From Alteraquisediminimonas sediminicola (GTDB lineage Bacteria; Pseudomonadota; Alphaproteobacteria; Sphingomonadales; Sphingomonadaceae), in NCBI RefSeq assembly GCF_019740335.1, contig NZ_JAHXZS010000008.1:1-64000 (forward strand): a stretch of 64,000 nucleotides of DNA. Direction: 5' to 3'. The position numbers and the translations under genes were made by a program. A model generated the notes under the pieces. That model was not told where the DNA came from. It ran no database searches and worked only from the letters and a program-made list of their open reading frames with translations. Each line of letters begins with the position of its first letter. Position 1 is the stretch's first letter. This document shows positions 8,808 through 17,389 of the stretch, piece after piece.

Positions 8808-8891
8808 TATGCAACGTATGTTGTATTTTATTTTATGATACCTATGATAAAAAATAGTTATTGTAGTAATAAATACAACATACGTTGCATA
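8808..8891. promoter_or_regulatory. Perfect 21-bp inverted repeat in a divergent promoter region
   Basis: Arms at 8808-8828 and 8871-8891 are exact reverse complements and are separated by 42 AT-rich bases. Each arm is itself nearly symmetric, with the core CAAC-N4-GTTG, which is the usual look of a TetR-type operator. The pair therefore reads as two identical operators in inverted order, between the TonB receptor start (8673) and the phosphotransferase start (8996). The TetR regulator at 5610 is the nearest candidate binder; this is inference. Confidence 0.75.
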
Positions 8892-8995
8892 TCAAGTGCA
8901 GGAATATTCAGGGTGGGAGCATCGGATCCCGTTCTGTCTGGTATGTCTGTGCGCTGAATAACTCTCGCCTATGAGCGAGCCAGAGGAGAGCTTGA

Positions 8996-11698
8996 ATGGC
9001 CTATACGCTGCGTTTCCAGGACGAGTCCGCCCAACGTAAGGATTTGGTCGGCGGCAAGGGCGCCAATCTCGGCACCCTGACGGCGGCGGGTCTCGCGGTG
9101 CCTAATGGCTTCACGATCACCACTGCGGCCTATGACGGATTCATCGCGCGCAATAATCTGGGCAATGCGATTGCGGCCCTGCTGGCAAAGGTGGATTTCG
9201 CTGATCTGGATCTGCTGGATCGGCAGAGCGACCTTATCCGCGACCTGATCGTGGGCGCACCGATGCCTGAGGATATCGATGCTGAAATCGTCGCTCTTTA
9301 CAAGGCCGAATGCGCAGGCGGCTTTGTCGCGGTGCGCTCCTCCGGCACTGCCGAGGATATGGAAGGCGCATCCTTTGCGGGCCTCCATGATACCTATCTC
9401 GACATCCGAGGCGACAATGCGGTACTGGATGCTGTCCGCCGCTGCTGGGCATCGATGTGGAGTTCGCGCGCGATTGCCTATCGTCACAGTCTAGGCTTTG
9501 ACCAGACTGCAATCAGCATTGCCGTCGTTGTTCAGACCATGGTTGCGGCGGACGCAAGCGGAGTGCTGTTCACCGCGAACCCACTAGATGCGCGGACTGA
9601 TGAGATTGTCATCAATTGCAGCTTTGGTCTGGGCGAAGCGATCGTATCCGGCATTATCACGCCCGACCAGATCACCCTCGACATGAATAGTTTGCGGATC
9701 AAGCAGCGCGTCCTTGGCGGCAAGGAAAAGCGCATCGACCGGGCAGAGCCTCCCGCGACCGGCACTGTCGAGATCGAGACTACTGAAGAGGAGCGCGCCT
9801 GCTTCGCGCTGGATGACGACCAACTCATGGAACTGGGCGATCTGGGTCGACGGATCATGCAGCTTTATGACGGCCTGCCGCAAGATATCGAATGGGCGAT
9901 GGCCAATGGGCGTTTTTACGTTCTTCAGGCGCGACCAGTCACTGGCGTCGACTTTCTCTGGGAGGAATGCCTTGAGGAAGCAGCGCAGGACGAGAGCGCT
10001 GAAGAGGACGGCGACATCATCTGGACCAACAAATGGGCCGAGATGTATTGGACTGGCGGGATCACGCCGTTGTTTTATGCTGTACGCGGTCGGCACTATC
10101 GCAAAGGGCTGCAATATGTTCTCGAGTCCGCTGGATTGAACGAGCTCGAGAAGAGCCGCTTTATGAAATATCACCGCGGTACGATTTACTACAATGTCGA
10201 CTATCACCAGCAGTTCATGCAGTTGGCACTGCCCCGCTATGCGCGTGGTTCGGTGGCCGATTTGTTGCCTGATAGCTGGGTCAAGGAGACAATGAATCGC
10301 CCACTCGACATGGGCAAATATTTGCGGATGCTGCTCCATGTGAACAGTTCCCCGCGCGTGTCATTCTTCAACTGGCAGGACACTTGCCGCGACTGGATCG
10401 ATAACCGGGTGGACGAGGCGCAAGGCCTGTCCGACCCTGAGTTGCGCCGCCTCTCCGATGGTGAGCTGAAACGCTATGCCAAGCAACTGGAGCAAATACA
10501 GGGCGAGTTCTCCAACGTGATCTGGGTTGGCTTCGTGCTGCCGATGCCGCATATCTTCTCGTTGCTCAGCATGCTGGTCGGCAAATATTACAAGGGAGAG
10601 AACAAGCTCGTATTTCAGGATCTGATCAGCGGCATTCCGGAACAAACATTGCAATCAATCGAGCTTCATGAATTCCATGCGCTGGCCGATCACATCCGCA
10701 ATTCACCCCGGCTCAGGGCGATGTTTGTCGAAAATGAGGGTATGGCCTTTTTCGAGACGGCGGAACGGGACAAGGAAGGCCAAGACTTTCTCGAACAATA
10801 TCGAATTTTTGTCACCAGACATGGCCATCGCGGCCATGCCGATCGCGACGCCTATTATATCCGCCGTGCCGAGGACCCAACGCTCGACTATGAGGCGCTG
10901 CGCCAGATCATCGCCAATGACAAACAGACCAGCCCCGCAGAGATCGAGGCACGCGTGATCGCCAAGCGCGAGCAGGCGACCGCGGAGATGCTAGGCTATC
11001 TCAGCGAAGCGCCATTCGGGTCAGTCCTGACTACAGCGTTCAAGATTCTCCAGAACGAGGCGCTGCGCTTCCTCCGACTACGCGACGACTGGCGGCATTT
11101 CGCCGACCGCGTCACCTTTTCCAAACGCAAGGCGTTCCGCGAAGCCGGTCGCCGCGCAGTTGAGCGCAAACGGATGGACCAGATCGACGATTGTTTCTTC
11201 TTGTCCGACATCGAACTGTACGATGTGATGGAAGGTCATGGGTCGGCCCAACTGGCGCGGGCAAAGATCAAGGGGCGGCGCAAAGCATTCGACCAGATCG
11301 ACCAGCGACAGGCTGTACTCCCCGTTTATCTCAAGGGGCGTAAACCGGTCAATCTCGACACCGATCCGGGTGACGCGTCTGGCCCGGTGCTTGGCCTGGG
11401 CATGAGCGGCGGCACCGCAGAGGGACGCGCCCGTATCGTCCCAAACCTGCGCGAGATCGGCAAGATCGAGAAGGGCGATATTCTGATCTGTAACGCGACC
11501 GATCCGGGCTGGTCGTCGGCGTTCACGCTGATCAGCGGACTGGTGATCGAAACCGGCGGCATGTTGGCCCATGGCGCCTGCCTCTCGCGCGAACACGGCA
11601 TCCCAGCGGTACAGTTGCGTAATGCCATGCAGATCATCCCCGATGGCGCGCGTGTGCGCATTACCGGGGAATCCGGCGAATTGGTAGTGCTGGACTAA
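8996..11698 (+). CDS. PEP-synthase / rifampicin-phosphotransferase-like enzyme
   Basis: A 900-residue protein with the three parts of this group: an N-terminal pyruvate-phosphate-dikinase ATP-grasp domain (KGANLGTLTAAGLAVPNGFT near 20; VRSSGTAEDMEGASFAGLHD near 115; DIEWAMANGRFYVLQARPV near 300), a long middle domain (about 330-790) with no family signature I can name, and a C-terminal swivelling phosphohistidine domain whose GGMLAHGA carries the probable His859. Enzymes of this type move a phosphate from ATP to the His and then to an acceptor: pyruvate, a drug hydroxyl, or phenol. Length and layout fit rifampicin phosphotransferase better than plain PEP synthase. AGAGGAGA precedes the ATG. 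It is translationally coupled to a phosphatase-like gene, so the acceptor may be a catabolic hydroxyl compound. Confidence 0.85.
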   Translation: MAYTLRFQDESAQRKDLVGGKGANLGTLTAAGLAVPNGFTITTAAYDGFIARNNLGNAIAALLAKVDFADLDLLDRQSDLIRDLIVGAPMPEDIDAEIVALYKAECAGGFVAVRSSGTAEDMEGASFAGLHDTYLDIRGDNAVLDAVRRCWASMWSSRAIAYRHSLGFDQTAISIAVVVQTMVAADASGVLFTANPLDARTDEIVINCSFGLGEAIVSGIITPDQITLDMNSLRIKQRVLGGKEKRIDRAEPPATGTVEIETTEEERACFALDDDQLMELGDLGRRIMQLYDGLPQDIEWAMANGRFYVLQARPVTGVDFLWEECLEEAAQDESAEEDGDIIWTNKWAEMYWTGGITPLFYAVRGRHYRKGLQYVLESAGLNELEKSRFMKYHRGTIYYNVDYHQQFMQLALPRYARGSVADLLPDSWVKETMNRPLDMGKYLRMLLHVNSSPRVSFFNWQDTCRDWIDNRVDEAQGLSDPELRRLSDGELKRYAKQLEQIQGEFSNVIWVGFVLPMPHIFSLLSMLVGKYYKGENKLVFQDLISGIPEQTLQSIELHEFHALADHIRNSPRLRAMFVENEGMAFFETAERDKEGQDFLEQYRIFVTRHGHRGHADRDAYYIRRAEDPTLDYEALRQIIANDKQTSPAEIEARVIAKREQATAEMLGYLSEAPFGSVLTTAFKILQNEALRFLRLRDDWRHFADRVTFSKRKAFREAGRRAVERKRMDQIDDCFFLSDIELYDVMEGHGSAQLARAKIKGRRKAFDQIDQRQAVLPVYLKGRKPVNLDTDPGDASGPVLGLGMSGGTAEGRARIVPNLREIGKIEKGDILICNATDPGWSSAFTLISGLVIETGGMLAHGACLSREHGIPAVQLRNAMQIIPDGARVRITGESGELVVLD

Positions 11699-12477
11699 TG
11701 GCCGGAGATAGTCCGAAGTCGATCTTCACCAGCACCCCCAATTTTCGCGACATTGGCGGTCTGGTTGGCGAGGCTGGTCAACGGTTGCGACCGGGGCGGG
11801 TGTACCGCTCCGGTTCGCTGGCGGAGCTGTCCAACGATGAGTGGCGAGATTTTTCCCGACTCGGTGTGCGACTGTTCGTCGACCTGCGCAGTCCGGGTGA
11901 ACGCGCTACCCATATCATCCCTTGGCCGGATCCCGCCCCCGAAATCTGTCCTTTGGAAGTGCTGCCCGATGTGCGGGCGGGTGGCACGGCGATCATGCAG
12001 CAACTGCTCGACGATGCGGATGGCAGTTGGACGCGCGCGCTTCTTCTTCGCAATTATGCGAGCATGCCGTCCGACTTCGCGCCTTCGGTGGGGCGTTTCT
12101 TCTCGGCACTCACAGACAAGGGCGATGCGGCCGCCATTGTCGCTTGTACGGCGGGGCAGGACCGGACCGGCTTCGTCATCGCGCTGCTGCTGTCTGCCCT
12201 CGGCGTGGCGGAAGATCAGGTCATGGCGGATTATATGCTGAGCTACCCCCATCTCGATACCGACCGGGTAGCGCGCTTTATCGCGAAGACGCTGGGTGGA
12301 GAAGATGAACGCGCGCCCTCGGCAGCGGCGATGCAATCGCTGCGCGTCGCGCCAGAGTATATGGCCGCCGCAATGGAGGCGCTGCGACGCGACTATGGCG
12401 ATGTTGGGCGCTATCTCGCGCGCCATGGCGTGACTGACGATGTAATGCAGCGCGTAAAATCAGACATATTTGAATGA
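11698..12477 (+). CDS. Tyrosine-phosphatase-like protein (Y_phosphatase3 type)
   Basis: A 259-residue protein of the bacterial dual-specificity/tyrosine phosphatase group. It has the N-terminal NFRDIGGL and VYRSGSL motifs and the P-loop CTAGQDR (C150 to R156, C-x5-R). The residue before the Cys, usually His, is Ala (IVACTAG), which may change the pKa of the nucleophile. Its ATG overlaps the stop of the phosphotransferase gene (TAATG), so the two are translationally coupled and probably act together. Some members of this family hydrolyse small phosphate esters rather than proteins; removing phosphate from the product of the neighbouring enzyme is a possible job, but this is inference. Confidence 0.85.
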   Translation: MAGDSPKSIFTSTPNFRDIGGLVGEAGQRLRPGRVYRSGSLAELSNDEWRDFSRLGVRLFVDLRSPGERATHIIPWPDPAPEICPLEVLPDVRAGGTAIMQQLLDDADGSWTRALLLRNYASMPSDFAPSVGRFFSALTDKGDAAAIVACTAGQDRTGFVIALLLSALGVAEDQVMADYMLSYPHLDTDRVARFIAKTLGGEDERAPSAAAMQSLRVAPEYMAAAMEALRRDYGDVGRYLARHGVTDDVMQRVKSDIFE

Positions 12478-12505
12478 TCCGACATATCAGGCGAAGGACG
12501 TGAAA

Positions 12506-13525
12506 ATGGCAGGGAACAAGACTGTAGTGCTGGTGTCGCGACCAGCAGGGATGGTGTCGGAGGATATATTTGCAGTTGCCGATCTCGACGTGCCAACGGT
12601 CGAAGACGGACAGATACTCGTCCGTAATCAATATGCATCACTCGATCCGGGCATTCGCAAGACGCTCGCCGAAACCAACACCTATTGGGTTCCGACCCCG
12701 CTTGGCGCGCCGCTGACAGCGAATGTGGTCGGCGAAGTCATCGAGTCCCGCCATCCCGGTTTTCAGTCGGGCGATCTCGTTGTTGGCACTGGTCAGTTGC
12801 AAGAGATTTCGGCCTTTGCGCCCGGCCCGATGTGCTGGAAAATCGATCCAGCATCCGAGTTGCCGTTGAGCGCGAGCCTCGGCATTCTTGGCGCGACCGG
12901 CCTCACGGCCTATTTCGGCCTGATCGAGGTGGGGCAACCCAAGGTAGGTGAGACCGTGCTGGTTTCAGGTGCGGCGGGCGCCGTCGGTTCGGCCGTCGGG
13001 CAGATCGCGAAGATCAAGGGCTGCCGCGTCGTCGGCATTGCTGGTGGCCCGGTCAAGACCAAGCGTTTGGTAGAGGAGTTCGGCTTTGATGCCGCCATCG
13101 ACTATCGGGGAAAGACTCGTGAACAGCTTGAGGCGGAAATTCGTCTGCATTGCCCGAATGGTGTCGACGTTTTTTTCGACAATGTCGGTGGCATCCAGCT
13201 CGACGCTGCGCTCGCAAATATGAATTGGAAAGGCCGCATGGCAATCTGTGGCCTAATTTCGGAATACAATCTCGATGGCCCGCCCGCACCAATGCAAAAT
13301 CTGTTCAGCATTGTCGGCAAGACCTTGCGCGTCGAGGGTTTTCTCAGCTTCGTCTATGCCGACCTGTTTCCGCAGGCCCTGCGCGAGATGGAGCAGTGGA
13401 TCAAGGAAGGTCGGCTCGTCTGGCGCGAGCATGTCGAGGACGGGATTGAATCCGCTCCGGGCGTCTTCGTCATGGGAGCCTTCAGCTGCTCTGCTAATGT
13501 ATTGCCCGTATCGACGAGTTGGTGA
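12506..13525 (+). pseudogene. NADP-dependent MDR oxidoreductase, C-terminus replaced
   Basis: A medium-chain reductase of the leukotriene B4 dehydrogenase/CurA group, which reduces or oxidises enone-type substrates with NADP(H). The nucleotide loop VSGAAGAVGSAVGQIAKIKG and the following GGPVKTKRLVEEFGFDAAIDY are intact. ATG 12506 was chosen because GAAGGA lies upstream; an earlier TTG at 12470 overlaps the previous gene. Family similarity ends at about 13470 (EDGIESAPGVFV); the last ~18 residues come from the opposite strand of a recombinase gene. The usual ending with a GKLVVRV strand is missing, about 20 residues. The fold may still form, so activity is uncertain. Confidence 0.85.
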
Positions 13526-14670
13526 TCGCGATCGAGCTGTCCCAGTTCTGTTTGTAGCCGCAGCGGATTGGTCAGCAGTTCCGTCATCGCGATACGGACC
13601 AGTGATTCAAGATCGCCGGCGGGGAGACGCCAGGTCGGTTCCGATATGCCTTCCACTGGCTTAGATACATAATAACGATAGCGCCTCGTGCCCTTGCGGC
13701 CATGTGCCACGGTCATGGGGCGTCCCAACCCATCGACGAGCATATAGCGCAGGATAGAGGGCTGACCTGTGTGGGGACGAAGGGCATTGTTGTTGAGCAA
13801 CGCTTGCGATGCATCCCAATGTTCTCTGGAGATGATGCCCTGATGCTCACCTTGATAAAGCGCCTCCTTATGCGGGATCAGCCCGGCGTAGATCACATTG
13901 CGAATGATCCAATAGAGCGCGCCGGATTTGAACGGCTGGCCGCCGATGGTCCGGCCATCCTTCATCGTCCGTAGCCGGGATGCGATCCCTCGGGCTGCCA
14001 GATCATCGGCCAGGGCTTTGAGCGAGCCACAGGCCTGATGGCGTTGGAAGATCAGTCTGACGGTTTCCGCTTCCTCAGGGATGATGATCAGCTTTCGATC
14101 TTTGACCATATATCCCAATGGTACCGGTCCCCCCATCCACATCCCCTTCTTCTTGGAGGCTGCCACCTTATCCCGAATGCGTTCCCCGGCGACCTCGCGC
14201 TCGAACTGGGCAAAGGACAACAAGACATTGAGGGTCAGACGCCCCATGCTGGTGGTCGTGTTGAATGCCTGGGTGATTGAGACGAAGCTCGCCTTGTTAC
14301 GATCAAGGATGTCAACGATCCGGGCGAAGTCTGACAAGGCCCTTGTCAGGCGATCAACCTTATAGACGACGATGACATCAACGCGCCCGGCTTCAATCTC
14401 CGCCAGCAGTTGCTTGAGAGCGGGACGCTCCATATTCCCGCCCGAATAACCGCCATCATCATAACAGTCCGGCATCTGCACCCAGCCCTCATGGCGCTGG
14501 CTGACGATATAGGCGGCACAGGCTTCACGTTGGGCATCAAGGCTATTGAACTCCTGCTCCAGTCCCTCCTCGGTCGATTTACGAGTATAGATGGCGCACC
14601 GGATTTGTTTGACGCCCGCCGACGGTCCTGATGGCGCATTGGACCGCACCGCCGAGCTACGCCGCGCCAT
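13354..14670 (-). pseudogene. Large serine recombinase, copy A, C-terminally truncated
   Basis: The resolvase domain (RCAIYTRKSTEEGLEQEF with the catalytic Ser, YKVDRLTRAL, FAQFEREVAGERIRDK) and the recombinase domain are intact and very close to copy B at 26826-28505: about 23 differences in the first ~398 residues by eye. At 13470 the match stops after AEQLKAPM; copy B has 559 residues, so about 160 C-terminal residues are lost. The frame runs on to 13354 through the antisense of the reductase gene. The start overlaps the DUF2924 gene by 14 bases as in copy B. It may keep catalytic parts but has lost the end of the DNA-binding region. Confidence 0.9.
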
Positions 14671-15142
14671 GACATTGCTCCTGCACCCGGCCCTTCATCT
14701 GCGGCTTGCGCACTGGTGGTCGTGAGGGTCGTCGGAGTCCGAAGAACCGTGGGCCAGACCAATGGGCCTTGGTGATGTCGCGGGCGATATGGGAGAGCGA
14801 ACCATAATGCCGGTCCGCATAAGTAAACCCCTCATCGGTCACCATCACTGCATGGACGTGCCCATTCCACTCCCGCAGTAATCGAGTCCCCGGTTTGAGC
14901 CTGATCTCAGGCTCACACACGTCGACCTCGCCATCACTCATTAGCGCATCCAGCATCCGCAGTGCTGACGGTGGCAGGCTGCCTAATCTCTCCTGCTGAA
15001 GGTGATGGGCCAATGATAACCGCAACAACGAGATCGGCACTTGAGGGGCGGCCTCGCCGAATATCTGCTGCCACTCGGTTTTGACAGCAGCGGGTGAGAG
15101 GATCGACAGGTTCGCCACCCTGTCTGACACCTCGCGCGTCAT
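14657..15142 (-). CDS. DUF2924 protein, copy A
   Basis: A 161-residue DUF2924 protein. It has the family's WQQIFG(E)A start, a leucine-rich middle (RLSLAHHLQQERLGSLPP) and the RLKPGTRLLREWNGHVHAVMV block with YADRHYGSLSHIARDIT. The function of DUF2924 is not known; it is regularly found just upstream of large serine recombinases in alphaproteobacteria. Its start overlaps the DUF3489 stop (ATGA, 15139-15142) and its end overlaps the recombinase start, so three proteins are made in a coupled way. It is about 85-90% identical to copy B by eye. Confidence 0.9.
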   Translation of the reverse strand: MTREVSDRVANLSILSPAAVKTEWQQIFGEAAPQVPISLLRLSLAHHLQQERLGSLPPSALRMLDALMSDGEVDVCEPEIRLKPGTRLLREWNGHVHAVMVTDEGFTYADRHYGSLSHIARDITKAHWSGPRFFGLRRPSRPPVRKPQMKGRVQEQCHGAA

Positions 15143-15393
15143 TGTGCTGCACCAATGAGGTAATAGCAGGCCACACCATCCCTGATGGCGTGTTCGACCG
15201 CATAGCCACGTTTACGCAAGCCACTCAACGCCGCGCGGATACTATGCGGTTGCCAGCCGGTGAGTTCGCCCAAATCAGCGAGAGCCACGCCGTCCTTCTG
15301 GCCAAGCAAATGTAGCACCTGCGCCATCTTGCTGTCGGGACGAGGACACCAGCGTTGCGAGGGGGCGTTCTGCTGGGAATGTGCATTGATCAT
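15139..15393 (-). CDS. DUF3489 winged-helix-like protein, copy A
   Basis: An 84-residue DUF3489 protein with a C-terminal helix-turn-helix-like pattern (DGVALADLGELTGWQPHSIR followed by AALSGLRKRGYAVE). The ATG at 15393 was preferred over the in-frame one at 15438 because GGAGA lies eight bases upstream and the same start is seen in the other copies. The family is of unknown function; the fold suggests DNA binding and control of its own operon or of the recombinase. First gene of the DUF3489 - DUF2924 - recombinase unit. Confidence 0.85.
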   Translation of the reverse strand: MINAHSQQNAPSQRWCPRPDSKMAQVLHLLGQKDGVALADLGELTGWQPHSIRAALSGLRKRGYAVEHAIRDGVACYYLIGAAQ

Positions 15394-15600
15394 GGGGGTG
15401 TCTCCAGATGGAGCCGGCACCGCACCCGCTCCCACCACCCAATGCCCTGATGGTCACACCATCAAGGCCAACACCCGGCACCGTCAACTCGGCGACCGCT
15501 CAGACACACCAATGCTCCGAAACATGAAGAAGTCGAGTGCTTTGGTAAAATGCTTATTGATAATCTAGAGCGCACATATGCAACGTCTGACAGGGGCGAC
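15394..15600 (-). repeat. Leader of the recombinase module, copy A
   Basis: About 200 bases upstream of DUF3489 recur at 18001-18205 and 29229-29400 in the same orientation. Shared blocks include GGTGTCTCCAGATGGAGC, GGCACCGTCAACTCG (near 15480), ACACACCAATGCTC and GAAGTCGAG. They should contain the operon promoter and perhaps a recombination site. Copies A and 18001-18205 also share ATATGC-ACGTCTGACAGG further upstream. Confidence 0.8.
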
Positions 15601-15712
15601 GATCGACCGCGATATTCGCTGGATCGAAAATACCGTTTCAATCCACGCCACCGTGAAGGGACGCTCCTTGCCGATGGTGTAATGATGTCGATTAGGGCTA
15701 TATTACCAAAGT

Positions 15713-15964
15713 CTATGCGATACCGCCCACAAATCCGCTTGTTTCCCCTGCCCTCGGCATCGCCATCCGCATCGAACCACCGCAACCCCGTTGATTGCAT
15801 TTGGCGCGCTGCTCCACCTGATACAGCCAAAGCTGCACAGCGCCTGCGCGCGCCAGCAACGCCTCGCCGGTCAGATAGCGGACATGGCCGCATTTCCGAC
15901 AGGTGAGTTCCAGCCTGTCACCCGGTTCAAGGTCCAGCACCTGCAAATTAGCCTTCCAGTTCAT
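15713..15964 (-). CDS. Small zinc-ribbon-like protein coupled to Y-family polymerase
   Basis: An 83-residue protein with CRKCGH near residue 23 and CNQRGCGG near residue 56, four cysteines that could hold one zinc ion. Between them is a hydrophobic stretch (ALLARAGAVQLWLYQVEQ). The ATG overlaps the stop of the polymerase gene (ATGA at 15961-15964), so it belongs to the same SOS-controlled transcript. I do not know a function for the family; a DNA-binding or polymerase accessory role is inferred only from coupling. Confidence 0.7.
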   Translation of the reverse strand: MNWKANLQVLDLEPGDRLELTCRKCGHVRYLTGEALLARAGAVQLWLYQVEQRAKCNQRGCGGSMRMAMPRAGETSGFVGGIA

Positions 15965-17205
15965 TGAAAGTCCTCGGCAGCCGGAATCCGCGTAAAGCTG
16001 ATCTTACCACCCACATTGCCGCCTGCGGGTGGTAGCCACGGTCCTAGGCTGGCAACAGTACGCCCGAAACGAGCGTTCAGACCGTCAATTGCCGCGCCCA
16101 CGGCTTCCCATTTCTGGCGGTCATGATCGTCATTCAGTAGCATGTCGAGTTGACGCGCCGTTGCGGGCGTCAGGTCGCATAACGTGACGCCAACGCGCAT
16201 AACGCGCACTTTAGGCCCAACCGCTGCGCGCATCTGTTCCCACATGGTTGCCAGGGCCGCGAGTACCGCCTGATCGTCATTCACCTGCGGCAATCTTTGC
16301 ATAGTAGACCAGTCATCATCATAAAACCGGAGCCAGAGCATCAGGCCGCTGCAATAATAGTCCGCCCGACGCATCCGCCGCGCCGCCTTGGTAAGTAAGA
16401 GACGGGCGACCTGATAAGCTGCATCCAGACTGCGGGCATCAGGCGGCAATACGCGGGCATGGCCGAACATCGCCCGACCCGATGCAGGGGATTCTATCGC
16501 ATAGCCATGAAGCGCATACCAAAGGCGTTCACCCGTCACATTGCGCCAGATCGCCCGCATCTGCTTGGGGGCCAACTCAAGCAGATGGCCGGTTGTGCTG
16601 ACGCGATGGCCTGCCAGCCGCTTGGCCATGCGCCTGCCGACACCGGGAATATCCTCCAAAGGCACTTTAAGGAGAGGCCCGGGCATCAGGTGCGGATGCC
16701 AGATGGTCAGGCCATCCGGCTTTTGCGTGCCGCCCGCAATCTTGGCGAGGTGACGATTGGCGGCAAAGCCGATGGAACAGGTAATCGTCGCGCCGATATT
16801 ATACCGAATTGTGCGCTTGATCCGCATCGCCAATCCAGATGGATCGCTACGTTGGCTTTCATCCAGCGTGCAGGCCAATTCATCAATCGACTTGACGGTA
16901 TCAATCGGAATGACAGAGGCAATCTCCGCCAGCAGCGCATTATGTGCCCTGCGATAGAGATCAGGCTTTTGCGGCACCAACACAAGGTCCCGACAAATGC
17001 GCCGCGCCTCATCAACCATCATGACGTTTTTTACGCCATAGGCTTTGGCCTCCTTGCTGCACGCGATAATGCAGGTTCGCCCGCCCTCATAAGGCACGAC
17101 GCCAACCGGACGCCCCCTTAAACGAGGGTCACGCTGCTGCTCGACGCTGGCAAAGAAGCCGTCGAAGTCGAGATACAGATGTTCAATGGTCGCAGGCTTG
17201 CGCAT
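15961..17205 (-). CDS. Y-family DNA polymerase (DinB/UmuC-like), SOS-controlled
   Basis: A 414-residue translesion polymerase. Motif I is LYLDFDGFFASVEQ (catalytic Asp), then the incoming-nucleotide region, KSIDELACTLDES with the catalytic D-E pair near residue 103, and the helix-hairpin-helix PLEDIPGVGRRMAKRL. The little-finger region follows. An upstream in-frame ATG at 17268 exists, but the extra 21 codons would run across an exact LexA box (17239-17253), so the ATG at 17205 was chosen. The gene is followed by an overlapping zinc-ribbon gene. This pair sits between two copies of the recombinase-module leader and is probably mobile cargo giving damage-induced mutagenesis. Confidence 0.9.
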   Translation of the reverse strand: MRKPATIEHLYLDFDGFFASVEQQRDPRLRGRPVGVVPYEGGRTCIIACSKEAKAYGVKNVMMVDEARRICRDLVLVPQKPDLYRRAHNALLAEIASVIPIDTVKSIDELACTLDESQRSDPSGLAMRIKRTIRYNIGATITCSIGFAANRHLAKIAGGTQKPDGLTIWHPHLMPGPLLKVPLEDIPGVGRRMAKRLAGHRVSTTGHLLELAPKQMRAIWRNVTGERLWYALHGYAIESPASGRAMFGHARVLPPDARSLDAAYQVARLLLTKAARRMRRADYYCSGLMLWLRFYDDDWSTMQRLPQVNDDQAVLAALATMWEQMRAAVGPKVRVMRVGVTLCDLTPATARQLDMLLNDDHDRQKWEAVGAAIDGLNARFGRTVASLGPWLPPAGGNVGGKISFTRIPAAEDFQ

Positions 17206-17238
17206 GGGTCTGCCGAATCGGGAATGATCCGACAAAAA

Positions 17239-17253
17239 GAACATAATAAGAAC
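17239..17253 (-). promoter_or_regulatory. LexA (SOS) box
   Basis: GTTCTTATTATGTTC on the minus strand is an exact match to the alphaproteobacterial LexA site GTTC-N7-GTTC. It lies 34 bases upstream of the chosen polymerase start and contains a TATTAT that could serve as a -10 element, so LexA would block transcription until DNA damage. Confidence 0.85.
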
Positions 17254-17389
17254 ATTTGCGCAAGGCACCGACGGAATATAGGTGGCGGCTGTTGACGCCT
17301 ACGCGAGACCGGATTCTGCTTACGCGACGAAATGAGCCAGGTCTCGTTAGCGAAGCATTGTAAGCCTCGAGCGGGTACACCCCAAATTC

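Noticed and set aside
12470-12505. TTG start for the reductase
   Set aside because: It overlaps the phosphatase gene and lacks a ribosome-binding site; ATG 12506 has GAAGGA and fits the family's N-terminus.
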